64,000 bases of DNA from Bradyrhizobium ivorense. Its GTDB lineage: Bacteria; Pseudomonadota; Alphaproteobacteria; Rhizobiales; Xanthobacteraceae. The position numbers and the translations under genes were made by a program. The stretch is from positions 186,001 through 250,000 of the forward strand of contig NZ_CAADFC020000005.1 of NCBI RefSeq assembly GCF_900696085.1. The letters are read 5' to 3'. The number at the start of each line of letters is the position of its first letter. Positions within the stretch are counted from its first letter, which is position 1. Positions 8,772-16,118 of the stretch are shown in pieces. The notes under the pieces are model-generated. The model was given only the letters and a program-made list of their open reading frames with translations, ran no database searches and was not told the DNA's origin.

Positions 8772-8944
8772 ATACAAACAAATTCAATAGATTAGACGAA
8801 TAAAGGCAATCCAGGCATTTGTCCGCGAAGCCAAATAGGTCCGGCGACGAAACAATTGAAACAATCGACGACATCACCCGGAAAAACGCGACCTCTAGAA
8901 CCAACACCAACGACGCAACGCCAACCGCCGAACAGGAGAGAGAC

Positions 8945-9139
8945 ATGCTGAAGCCTTCCCTTCGCTTCCTCATCGTCCCGATCGGCGCGGTTGCAACCCT
9001 GGCCACGCTGTCGAGCCAGCACATCGCCCCCCGCGCCCAGCGCGACGGCATCGTGCCGGTCCGTGAACAGGTGGTGGATTGCAGCGTCAAGCCGTCAACC
9101 GAGGTCTGTGTGATCTCATCAGGATCAAGCGGCCACTAA
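8945..9139 (+). CDS. Small secreted protein of unknown function
   Basis: The 64-residue product starts at ATG 8945 behind a strong ribosome site (acaggagagagac). A hydrophobic leader (LRFLIVPIGAVATLATLS, about residues 6-23) is followed by a short mature part with two cysteines (DCSVKPSTEVCVIS) that could form a disulfide. An upstream TTG at 8819 in frame has no ribosome site and adds a low-complexity Asn/Thr-rich stretch, so I rejected it. The gene follows the ECF sigma factor on the same strand and ends 42 bp before a perfect hairpin. I do not recognise the family. It may be a target or modulator of the sigma factor. Confidence 0.65.
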   Translation: MLKPSLRFLIVPIGAVATLATLSSQHIAPRAQRDGIVPVREQVVDCSVKPSTEVCVISSGSSGH

Positions 9140-9181
9140 CCAGTTTCCACCTGCCTAGTTCCAACCTCCCAAGTACCCTCC

Positions 9182-9225
9182 AACGACCCGGCCGGGATGC
9201 CCCCCAGCCGGGTCGTTCTCTGTTT
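9182..9225. terminator. Strong hairpin, bidirectional terminator
   Basis: An 11-bp perfect stem (aacgacccggc / gccgggtcgtt, 9182-9192 with 9207-9217) is followed by ctctgttt. It lies between the small secreted protein gene and the oppositely transcribed LysR gene, so it can end both transcripts. Confidence 0.75.
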
Positions 9226-9258
9226 GGACTCCAAAGCCGAAGCGATCCCGGCCTAGCC

Positions 9259-10188
9259 TCAGAAGCTCCAGCCCTTGGTGGCGGCCCAATCCAGCATGAA
9301 CTGCTCGGTCTCGCGCCCGGCGTCGGCCAGCCACGCCGTGAAATCGGCGATCGCCAGCGCGCTCTCATTGTCTGCGAGATAGAACGAGCGGTATTCGCGC
9401 TTGCGCAGGCCGAGGTCGCCGAACGGCAGGCAAAGCTGACCCGCCATCAGTTCGTCGATCACCAGGAACAGCGGAAACAGCCCGATGCCGATGCGCTCCA
9501 GCGTCGCCTGCAGCGCGAAGAACATCTGCTCGAACCGCAGCGTCTCCTGCTCGGCACTCATCTCGCCGCCGGCTTGGGCGAGCCAGCGCGGCCAATCGTA
9601 GGGCTCCGTCAGGTAGGTGATCAGCGTGTGATGCCGCAGGTCCGCCGGGCTTGCGAGCTGCCCGCGCGTCAGCAGGTCGACATGGCACACCGGCGCGATC
9701 AGCTCGGTCATGAAGTGCTGCGACATCCAGCCGACCGGCTCGCCGACATTGCCGCGGATCGCAACGTCGAACGAGCGGTCGTTGACATTCAGCGGCCCGA
9801 TCGAGGTCAGCAGCCGCAGTTCGACATCGGGACGCATGCGCTGGAACGAGGAGATGCGGCGGATCAGCCAGCGCATCGCGAAGGTCGGCGGCGCACTGAC
9901 GCGCAGCACCGACGGCGAGCCGTATTGCTTCATGTCCATCGAGGCCAGCGCCAGGCGATCGAGAATCGCCGTGACCTCGCGATAGTAGATCTGCCCGGCG
10001 GCGGTCAGCGTCAGCTGCGAGGGCGCGCGGCGGAACAGCTTGACGCCGAACCAATCCTCCAGAAGCGCGACCTGGCGGCTGACCGCGCCGTGGGTGACGA
10101 GCAGCTCTTCAGCGGCCTTGGTGAAGCTCACATGCCGCGCCGCCGCCTCGAATGTCCGCACCGCGTTGAGCGGTGGCAACTTTCTCAT
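9259..10188 (-). CDS. LysR-family transcriptional regulator (GcvA-like)
   Basis: The 309-residue protein has an N-terminal winged helix-turn-helix (about 3-62: LNAVRTFEAAARHVSFTKAA, VSRQVALLEDWFGVKLF) and a type-2 periplasmic-binding-like effector domain. The opening 'LPPLNAVRTFEAAARH' is typical of the GcvA branch. It lies 24 bp downstream of dctA on the same strand, so it may be co-transcribed with the transporter and control it or the divergent catabolic operon beginning at 12038. The effector is unknown. Confidence 0.9.
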   Translation of the reverse strand: MRKLPPLNAVRTFEAAARHVSFTKAAEELLVTHGAVSRQVALLEDWFGVKLFRRAPSQLTLTAAGQIYYREVTAILDRLALASMDMKQYGSPSVLRVSAPPTFAMRWLIRRISSFQRMRPDVELRLLTSIGPLNVNDRSFDVAIRGNVGEPVGWMSQHFMTELIAPVCHVDLLTRGQLASPADLRHHTLITYLTEPYDWPRWLAQAGGEMSAEQETLRFEQMFFALQATLERIGIGLFPLFLVIDELMAGQLCLPFGDLGLRKREYRSFYLADNESALAIADFTAWLADAGRETEQFMLDWAATKGWSF

Positions 10189-10212
10189 GGTCGTGTCGCG
10201 TCTCCGGAGGGA

Positions 10213-11529
10213 TCACGAGGATAGCGTGGCGGCGTCCGGATTGTCGAGGGCGCGAACGAACTGCGCGCGGTCGAGGTCGCCTTCCCAGCGCGACACCACC
10301 ACGGTCGCGACCGCCGTGCCGATGAAATTGGTCAACGCACGCGCTTCCGACATGAAGCGGTCGATGCCGAGCAGCAGCGCGATGCTCGCCACCGGAACAT
10401 GGCCGATCGAGCCCAATGTCGCGGCAAGCACGATGAAGCCGCTGCCGGGGATGGCGGCGGCGCCCTTCGACGTCAGCAGGCAGACCACGACGAGACCGAT
10501 CTGCTGCACCAGCGACATCGGCGTGTCGGTGGCCTGGGCGAGAAACACGGCGGCCATGGTCAGATAGATGCAGGTGCCGTCGAGATTGAAGGTGTAGCCG
10601 GTCGGGATCACCAGGCCGACGGTCGATTCCGCGCAGCCGGCGGCCTTCATCTTGTCGATGAAGCGCGGCATCACCGATTCCGAGCCGGACAGGCCGAGCA
10701 CCAGCAGCAGTTCTTCCCTGAGATAGCGGATCAGCTTGAAGATGCTGAAGCCGGCGAGGCGCGATACGATGCCGAGCCCGACGATGATGAACAGCAGGCA
10801 GGTGAGATAGAACACCAGCATGAAGTGCGACAGCACGAGGATCGAGCCGGCGCCGTACTTGCCGATGGTGAAGGCCATGGCACCGAATGCGCCGATCGGC
10901 GCGATCCGCATGATCATGCCGATCAGGATGAACAGGATCTTCGACAGCCTCTCGATCGCCTGCAGCACCGGCTTGCCGTTCTCGCCGAAGCGTTGCAGGG
11001 CGATGCCGAACAGCACCGCGAAGAACAGCACCTGCAGCGTGTCGCCGCTGGTGAACGCGCCGCCCACCGTCGACGGAATCACGTTCATCAGGAAGCCGAC
11101 CACGGACTGGTCGTGCGACTGGGTCACGTAGGAGGCGACGAGACGTGAATCGAGCGAAGCCGGCGAGACGTGCATGCCGACGCCGGGACGCGTCAGATTG
11201 ATCACGACAAGCCCGAGGATCAGCGCCGCCGTGGTCGCGACCTCGAAGTAGATCACGGTTTTGAGGCCGATGCGGCCGGCCTTGCGCATGTCACCGAGGC
11301 TGGCAATGCCATGCACCACGGTGAGGAAGACGATCGGCGCGATCGCCATCTTGATCATCTTGATCAGCGCGTCGCCGAGCGGCTTCAGCGCCGCGCCGAC
11401 ATCCGGCCAGAGGTAGCCGACCAGCGCCCCCAGCGCGATGCCGATCAGCACCTGGACGTAAAGCCGCGCGTGCCATGGCGCTGCGACCGCGTCGAGACGG
11501 GTGGCGCCGTCATTGGTAATGGTGGACAT
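10213..11529 (-). CDS. dctA: C4-dicarboxylate / cation symporter DctA
   Basis: The 438-residue SLC1-type carrier imports succinate, fumarate and malate across the inner membrane with protons or sodium. Signature segments are IKMAIAPIVFLTVVHGI (about 60-76), GYTFNLDGTCIYL (about 308-320) and the hairpin/TM8 motif TSKGAAAIPGSGFIVLA, then IDRFMSEARALTNFIGTAVATVVV. The length is normal. In rhizobia dctA is often sigma-54 dependent. I found no TGGCAC-N5-TTGC element in the upstream gap, so this copy may be controlled differently, perhaps by the adjacent LysR protein. Confidence 0.93.
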   Translation of the reverse strand: MSTITNDGATRLDAVAAPWHARLYVQVLIGIALGALVGYLWPDVGAALKPLGDALIKMIKMAIAPIVFLTVVHGIASLGDMRKAGRIGLKTVIYFEVATTAALILGLVVINLTRPGVGMHVSPASLDSRLVASYVTQSHDQSVVGFLMNVIPSTVGGAFTSGDTLQVLFFAVLFGIALQRFGENGKPVLQAIERLSKILFILIGMIMRIAPIGAFGAMAFTIGKYGAGSILVLSHFMLVFYLTCLLFIIVGLGIVSRLAGFSIFKLIRYLREELLLVLGLSGSESVMPRFIDKMKAAGCAESTVGLVIPTGYTFNLDGTCIYLTMAAVFLAQATDTPMSLVQQIGLVVVCLLTSKGAAAIPGSGFIVLAATLGSIGHVPVASIALLLGIDRFMSEARALTNFIGTAVATVVVSRWEGDLDRAQFVRALDNPDAATLSS

Positions 11530-12037
11530 GGGCGTCGATCCTCGGATGTCTTGATGTTGGCCGCGCGTTAGACATCATCGGCAGACGCCGATGCGGCAGC
11601 GCCGGAACGTTGGCGGGCGATCGCGCCAGGCGCAAACGAGTTATGCTCAGGCAGCGTGACCTCAGCTCACAGGCCGGCAAGGGCAGATTGAGCTGGCGCG
11701 ACATCGGAGGTTCACCTCTCCCTTGGGAGAGGTCGGCGCGCAGCGCCGGGTGAGGGGTGACGGTCTCTCGTTGGAGCTGCGGCCCCTCACCCGATTTGCT
11801 TGCGCAAATCGACCTCTCCCCGTCGGGGAGAGGTGGACCGAGCCCGCGGTCAAACCGATTCAACCTAGGTTCATCTAGCGCTAGCCCAGCGCCCGCACGC
11901 GGGATCCGCCCGCTCCGGCCGGCGGCGTGAGCCTACGTCACGCTCCGTCAGCATTACTCGTTTGCGGCCGCTGCGGGCTTTGACCGACAAAGGTGCAGGA
12001 GCCGGCGGTGAGGCGGCACAAACGACGAGGAACGACA
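11530..12037. other. Intergenic region with a palindromic repeat and divergent promoters
   Basis: The 508-bp gap separates dctA and the oppositely oriented monooxygenase operon. It holds the repeat at 11713-11835, listed separately. The stretches next to each gene should carry their promoters, but no clear -35/-10 pair stood out. Confidence 0.5.
11713..11835. repeat. Palindromic repeat, cacctctccc family, copy 1
   Basis: This 123-bp element starts with the hairpin cacctctcccttgggagaggt and ends with acctctccccgtcggggagaggtg. An inner gggtgagggg/cccctcaccc pair folds the whole unit back on itself. The same family occurs at 32856-32974, between soxK and soxB, and a diverged form at 24161-24335. 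Confidence 0.8.
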
Positions 12038-13180
12038 ATGAGCAGACTTTCGGTGGCGGTGATCGGCGCCGGCATGGGCGGACTGGCCTCCGCCGCGGCG
12101 CTGAGCCGCGCAGGAATCGATGTGACGGTGTACGAACAGGCCCAGCGCTTCACCCGGCTCGGCGCCGGGATCCAGATCGGCTGCAACGCCATGAAGGTGA
12201 TGCGGGCGTGGGATCTCGAGCCGGTACTGCGCCGCGAGGCGTTCTACCCGCGCTCCTGGAACAACAAGGAGTACGACAGCGGCGAGGTGCGCTTCGACAT
12301 GGTGTTCGGGCCCGCCGCCGAGGAGCGCTATGGCGCGCCGTATCTGCTGGGGCATCGCGGCGATCTGCATGCGGCGCTCGCCAGCGCCGTGCCGCAAAAT
12401 CACATCCGGCTCGATCACAAGCTGATTTCGATCGAACAGCGCGCCGACCGTTCGGTGGCGCTGATATTCGCCAACGGCCACACCGCGACTGTGGACGCGG
12501 TGGTCGCCGCCGACGGCGTGCATTCCTTCGTCAAGGAGCGGCTGTTCGGCCGCGACGAGCCGAACTTCACCGGCCGCATCGCCTACCGCACGGTGTTTCC
12601 GGCGTCGTTGCTCAACGGCTATCCGATCGACGACTGCACCAAATGGTGGGGGCCGGATCGCCACATCGTGATCTATTACGTCAAGCCTGACCGTAGCGAA
12701 GTCTATTTCGTCACTAGCCAGCCGGAGCCGGGCTTCACCGTGGAATCCTGGTCGGCGACCGGCGACATCAGCGAATTGCGCAAGGCGTTCGAAGGCTTCC
12801 ACCCGCAGGTCCGCAAGGTGCTCGAAGCCTGCCCCTCGGTGCACAAATGGGCGCTGGTCGACCGCGATCCGCTGCCGCGCTGGGGCGAGGGCAACATCAC
12901 GCTGCTCGGCGACGCCTGCCATCCGATGACGCCCTACATGGCGCAGGGCGCGGCGATGGCGATCGAGGATGCGGCGGTGCTGTCGCGCTGCCTGACCGGC
13001 GTCGATCGCGACGGCGTCTCCGACGCCTTCAAACGCTTCGAGGCCACGCGCAAGCCGCGGACCTCGCGCGTGCAGGCGAGCTCGCGGACCAACACCTGGC
13101 TCAAGAACCCGACCGATCCGGACTGGGTCTACGGCTACGACGCCTGGACCACGCCGCTGGCTGAGCCTGCGCTGGCGTGA
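12038..13180 (+). CDS. FAD-dependent aromatic-ring monooxygenase (salicylate / 6-hydroxynicotinate hydroxylase type)
   Basis: The 380-residue class A flavoprotein monooxygenase has the Rossmann FAD motif VIGAGMGGLASA (about 8-19) and the second FAD motif GDACHPMTPYMAQGA (about 291-305). It hydroxylates an aromatic or N-heteroaromatic acid using NAD(P)H and O2. It resembles NicC (6-hydroxynicotinate 3-monooxygenase) as much as salicylate hydroxylase. The ATG at 12038 follows acgagg and opens straight onto the FAD motif. It is first in a three-gene operon with a decarboxylase-fold protein and a lactonase-like hydrolase, which points to ring degradation. The substrate cannot be fixed from sequence. 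Confidence 0.85.
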   Translation: MSRLSVAVIGAGMGGLASAAALSRAGIDVTVYEQAQRFTRLGAGIQIGCNAMKVMRAWDLEPVLRREAFYPRSWNNKEYDSGEVRFDMVFGPAAEERYGAPYLLGHRGDLHAALASAVPQNHIRLDHKLISIEQRADRSVALIFANGHTATVDAVVAADGVHSFVKERLFGRDEPNFTGRIAYRTVFPASLLNGYPIDDCTKWWGPDRHIVIYYVKPDRSEVYFVTSQPEPGFTVESWSATGDISELRKAFEGFHPQVRKVLEACPSVHKWALVDRDPLPRWGEGNITLLGDACHPMTPYMAQGAAMAIEDAAVLSRCLTGVDRDGVSDAFKRFEATRKPRTSRVQASSRTNTWLKNPTDPDWVYGYDAWTTPLAEPALA

Positions 13181-13203
13181 ACGCAATTCAACAGGAGAAG
13201 AAA

Positions 13204-13602
13204 ATGACCGACGCAAACTCCCGCGGCGAGAAATTCGAGCGCGGCCTGCAGACCCGCCGCACCGTGCTCGGCGAGGCCTATGTCGAGCGATCGCTGAAGG
13301 CCGCCGACAGCTTCAACTGGCCGATCCAGAAGCTCGCGACGGAATATTGCTGGGACGAGATCTGGAATCGTCCGGACCTCGACAAGCGCAGCCGCAGCCT
13401 GCTCAACCTCGGCATGATCGCGGCGCTCAACCGGCCGCACGAGCTCAAGGTCCATATCCGCGGCGCGCTCAACAATGGGCTGAGCAAGGCCGAGCTGCGC
13501 GAGGTGTTCCTGCAGGTCGCGGTCTATTGCGGCATGCCCGCCGGGCTCGACAGTTTTCGGATCGCCAAGGACGTGTTCGCGGAGATGGGCCTTGTCGACT
13601 GA
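13204..13602 (+). CDS. Carboxymuconolactone decarboxylase family protein (PcaC-like)
   Basis: The 132-residue helical protein has the AhpD/CMD fold. Conserved pieces are KLATEYCWDEIWNRPDLD, RSRSLLNLGMIAALNRPHELKVH and REVFLQVAVYCGMPAG, close to gamma-carboxymuconolactone decarboxylase of the protocatechuate route. There is no CxxC, so it is not an AhpD peroxidase. The start at ATG 13204 has an excellent site (caggagaag). A GTG 27 bp upstream overlaps the previous stop and is less likely. It sits between the monooxygenase and an enol-lactonase-like hydrolase, the order expected for ring-fission product processing. Confidence 0.85.
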   Translation: MTDANSRGEKFERGLQTRRTVLGEAYVERSLKAADSFNWPIQKLATEYCWDEIWNRPDLDKRSRSLLNLGMIAALNRPHELKVHIRGALNNGLSKAELREVFLQVAVYCGMPAGLDSFRIAKDVFAEMGLVD

Positions 13603-14434
13603 ACCGGCCCCGATCGTAACCGCGGCATGGCAGGGCTTTGTCCGGCACGACGTGCCGGGCAAGGACGGGCGGCTCAGCCTGCGCATCGGCGGACCGGAAG
13701 GCGGCGCGCCGGTGCTGCTCTGCCATTCGATCCTGACCAGCAGCGCGATCTGGCATCGCCAGGCGATCGCGCTCGCCGCCCGCGGTTTTCGCGTGCTCGC
13801 ACTCGACAGCCGCGGCCACGGACAATCCGAGGCGCCGCGTGGCCCCTACACAATGGACGATCTGGTGGCGGATGCGGTCGCGGCGCTCGATCATCTCGGC
13901 ATCGCGCGAGCTCACGTGATCGGCGTCTCCCAGGGCGGCATGACGGCGTTCGGCCTCGGCGTGCGCCATCCTGACCGGATCCTCAGCCTTTGCGTGATCG
14001 CCGCGCGGGCCGATGCGCCGCCGCCCTTCGCCGCCGCATGGGACGACCGCATCGCACTGGTGCGCGAGCGGGGGATTGTGCCGCTGGCGGCGCCCACCGC
14101 CGACCGCTGGTGCGGACGCGCCTTCCTCGAGGCGCATCCGGAGATCGCCACCGCACTGCTCGGCTGTATCGGCGAGACCGATCCCGAAGGCTTCATCGGC
14201 TGTGCCCGCGCGATCCAGGGCCTCGCCTATCTCGATGGCGTGAAACGGCTGACGCTGCCGGTGACGATGATCGTGGGCGCGCTCGACCAGCTGCTGGTGG
14301 CGCCGACGACGGAGCTCGCGGCGGTACTTGGCTGCCGCCTGACGGTCATTCCGGACGCCGGCCATTTGCCGCAGCTGCACCGACCGGCGGAGGTCGACGC
14401 CGAGATCGAACGGCACCTGCGCGAGGTGGCCTGA
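13592..14434 (+). CDS. Alpha/beta hydrolase (3-oxoadipate enol-lactonase-like, PcaD type)
   Basis: The 280-residue alpha/beta hydrolase has nucleophile Ser113 in GVSQGGMTA, Asp232 in VGALDQL and His258 in PDAGHLPQ completing the triad. LDSRGHGQS at 71-79 is a typical family motif. It begins with TTG 13592 inside the end of the decarboxylase gene (11-bp overlap) behind ggagatgg, so it is translationally coupled. PcaD-type enzymes hydrolyse enol-lactones. With the two upstream genes it completes a short catabolic operon for an aromatic or pyridine acid. Confidence 0.8.
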   Translation: MSTEPAPIVTAAWQGFVRHDVPGKDGRLSLRIGGPEGGAPVLLCHSILTSSAIWHRQAIALAARGFRVLALDSRGHGQSEAPRGPYTMDDLVADAVAALDHLGIARAHVIGVSQGGMTAFGLGVRHPDRILSLCVIAARADAPPPFAAAWDDRIALVRERGIVPLAAPTADRWCGRAFLEAHPEIATALLGCIGETDPEGFIGCARAIQGLAYLDGVKRLTLPVTMIVGALDQLLVAPTTELAAVLGCRLTVIPDAGHLPQLHRPAEVDAEIERHLREVA

Positions 14435-14635
14435 TCTGCACCCCGGTCCAGGGACGCGGCCGGACGGGCCGCTGCCCCGACAGCTCCGGTTCGCGTGAAG
14501 TCGGCCGCGGCTCGTTTCACACAGACGTGACGCCGCGCGCGATCCGCTTGCGGTAACGCCCCATCCATCCCCGCGAAGAACATCATGCATCCCGACGCGG
14601 CCGTTTGGCGCGGCGGGACCTCTGATGGATGGACG

Positions 14636-15331
14636 ATGCTGAGCCTTGCCCTTGCCCTGCTTGCCGGCGTCGCCACCGTCGCCGCTCCTTGCACCCTGCC
14701 GATGCTGCCGATTCTGCTCGGGGTATCGATAGGACAGACCCGCAAGGCGCGGCCCGCGATGATCGCGCTCGGCTTCGTGATGTCATTCTCCATCGTGGCA
14801 TTGCTGCTGAGCGCGATCACGCGCGCCTTCGATTTCGATCCGAACGTGCTGCGGACCGGCGCGGCCGTGCTGCTCGCCGGCTTCGGCCTTTTGATGATCT
14901 GGCCGGCGCCGTTCGAATGGCTGTCGGTCCGGCTCTCCGGCGCCGCCGGCGGCGTCGGCAACGCCGTGCCGTCGCAAAGCCTGTTCGGCGGCTTCGTGCT
15001 CGGCTCAACGCTCGGCCTGGTGTGGACGCCCTGCGCGGGTCCGGTGCTCGGCTCGATCCTGGCCATCGTCGCGACCTCGAAGGATACCGCCTGGGCCAGC
15101 CTGCAGCTCGTCACCTACGCGGTCGGCGCAGCGATCCCGATGCTGGCGATCGCCTATGGCGGCCAGGCCGTCACCACCCGCGTGCGCAGCATCGCGCAGA
15201 TCGCACCGCGCCTGCAGCAAGGCTTTGGCGTCGTGATCATCGCCTTCGCGGCGCTGTCCTACCTGCAATACGACACGCTGATCGTGGCGTGGCTCACCCA
15301 GTTCTATCCCAATGGCCAGATCGGCCTGTGA
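14636..15331 (+). CDS. ccdA: Cytochrome c biogenesis / thiol-disulfide transmembrane protein CcdA
   Basis: The 231-residue integral membrane protein has about six membrane segments. The two redox cysteines are visible: Cys19 in VAAPCTLPMLP and Cys133 in VWTPCAGPV. CcdA passes electrons from cytoplasmic thioredoxin to periplasmic thiol proteins. I prefer ATG 14636 because it opens directly onto the first membrane segment; an ATG at 14585 would add 17 hydrophilic residues. It overlaps no gene, but the next one, a secreted thioredoxin-like protein, starts 16 bp after its stop. Together they resemble a split DipZ. Confidence 0.88.
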   Translation: MLSLALALLAGVATVAAPCTLPMLPILLGVSIGQTRKARPAMIALGFVMSFSIVALLLSAITRAFDFDPNVLRTGAAVLLAGFGLLMIWPAPFEWLSVRLSGAAGGVGNAVPSQSLFGGFVLGSTLGLVWTPCAGPVLGSILAIVATSKDTAWASLQLVTYAVGAAIPMLAIAYGGQAVTTRVRSIAQIAPRLQQGFGVVIIAFAALSYLQYDTLIVAWLTQFYPNGQIGL

Positions 15332-15347
15332 CCAAGAGGAGATATCG

Positions 15348-15926
15348 ATGCCCCTGCGCCTGGTTGCTGTATCCGCCCTCGTTGCCGCCCTTGGCGTCGG
15401 CGGCGCCGTCATTCCCGGCCTCTGCGCGGAGTCCGATGCGCCGGCACAGCCGGTGCCTGTCGCGGCGACCATGGTGGCCGAGCAGGCCCAGACCGCGCCC
15501 GAGTTCGTCGGCATCAACAACTGGTTCAATTCGCCGCCGCTGAAGCTCGCCGATCTCCGCGGCAAGGTCGTGCTGGTGGACTTCTGGACCTATGGCTGCG
15601 TCAACTGCGTCAACACGCTGCCGCATGTGACCAAGCTTTATTCAAAGTACCGCGATCGCGGCCTGGTCGTGGTCGGCGTCCACACCCCGGAATTCCCGTT
15701 CGAGCATTCCGCCTCCAACGTGCAGGCGGCGCTGAAGCGGCACGGCATCCTCTATCCGGTGGCGCAGGACAACAACTCGCAGACCTGGAACGCCTATCGC
15801 AACCAGTATTGGCCGGCGCAGTACATCATCGACCAGAACGGCAAGATCGTCTTCCAGCATGCCGGCGAAGGCCAGTACGACGAGATCGACCGCACCGTCG
15901 CCAGGCTGCTCAGCGCCAACAGCTAG
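15348..15926 (+). CDS. Secreted thioredoxin-fold protein (TlpA/DipZ C-domain type)
   Basis: The 192-residue product has a leader (LRLVAVSALVAALGVGGAVIPGLCA) and a thioredoxin-like domain with the redox motif WTYGCVNCVNTLP (Cys84 and Cys87). HTPEFPFEHSASNV and the cis-Pro region YWPAQYIID follow. This WTYxCxNC variant is typical of the periplasmic domain of DipZ. The start at ATG 15348 has site agaggag. It probably receives electrons from the adjacent CcdA and reduces periplasmic disulfides, possibly apocytochromes or methionine-repair enzymes. The partner is not identifiable here. Confidence 0.88.
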   Translation: MPLRLVAVSALVAALGVGGAVIPGLCAESDAPAQPVPVAATMVAEQAQTAPEFVGINNWFNSPPLKLADLRGKVVLVDFWTYGCVNCVNTLPHVTKLYSKYRDRGLVVVGVHTPEFPFEHSASNVQAALKRHGILYPVAQDNNSQTWNAYRNQYWPAQYIIDQNGKIVFQHAGEGQYDEIDRTVARLLSANS

Positions 15927-16073
15927 GCTCATTCCCGGCGCGAGGCGAACATCGGCTCGCGCGGAGAAGACGCGTCAAAACAAGGCACTAGGGTTGCTTC
16001 TGACTTGATCAGAACAGCAGCCGCGGGCAAAGGACGGCAGCCCTAGACAATCCGCCCCGTATTGCCATCACAT

Positions 16074-16097
16074 CTGGCGTGGTAGGGTCCACGCCAG
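16074..16097 (+). promoter_or_regulatory. Hairpin in the leader of the bd-oxidase operon
   Basis: A perfect 9-bp inverted repeat (ctggcgtgg / ccacgccag, 6-base loop) ends 21 bp before the cydA start. It could be an operator or an mRNA structure near the ribosome site. No FNR/FixK palindrome (TTGAT-N4-ATCAA) is present in the gap, only a TTGAT half at 16005. Confidence 0.4.
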
Positions 16098-16118
16098 AGC
16101 AGTGATGGATGGTGCGTG

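Noticed and set aside
8819..8944. Longer N-terminus for the small secreted protein from TTG 8819
   Set aside because: No ribosome site there. The extra sequence is low-complexity and would bury the signal peptide, whereas ATG 8945 follows an excellent site.
11530..11712. Search for a sigma-54 promoter of dctA
   Set aside because: No TGGC-N8-TTGC-like pair was found upstream of the start.
16005..16009. Possible FNR/FixK site (TTGAT) upstream of the bd oxidase
   Set aside because: Only one half-site; the partner ATCAA is absent at the required spacing.
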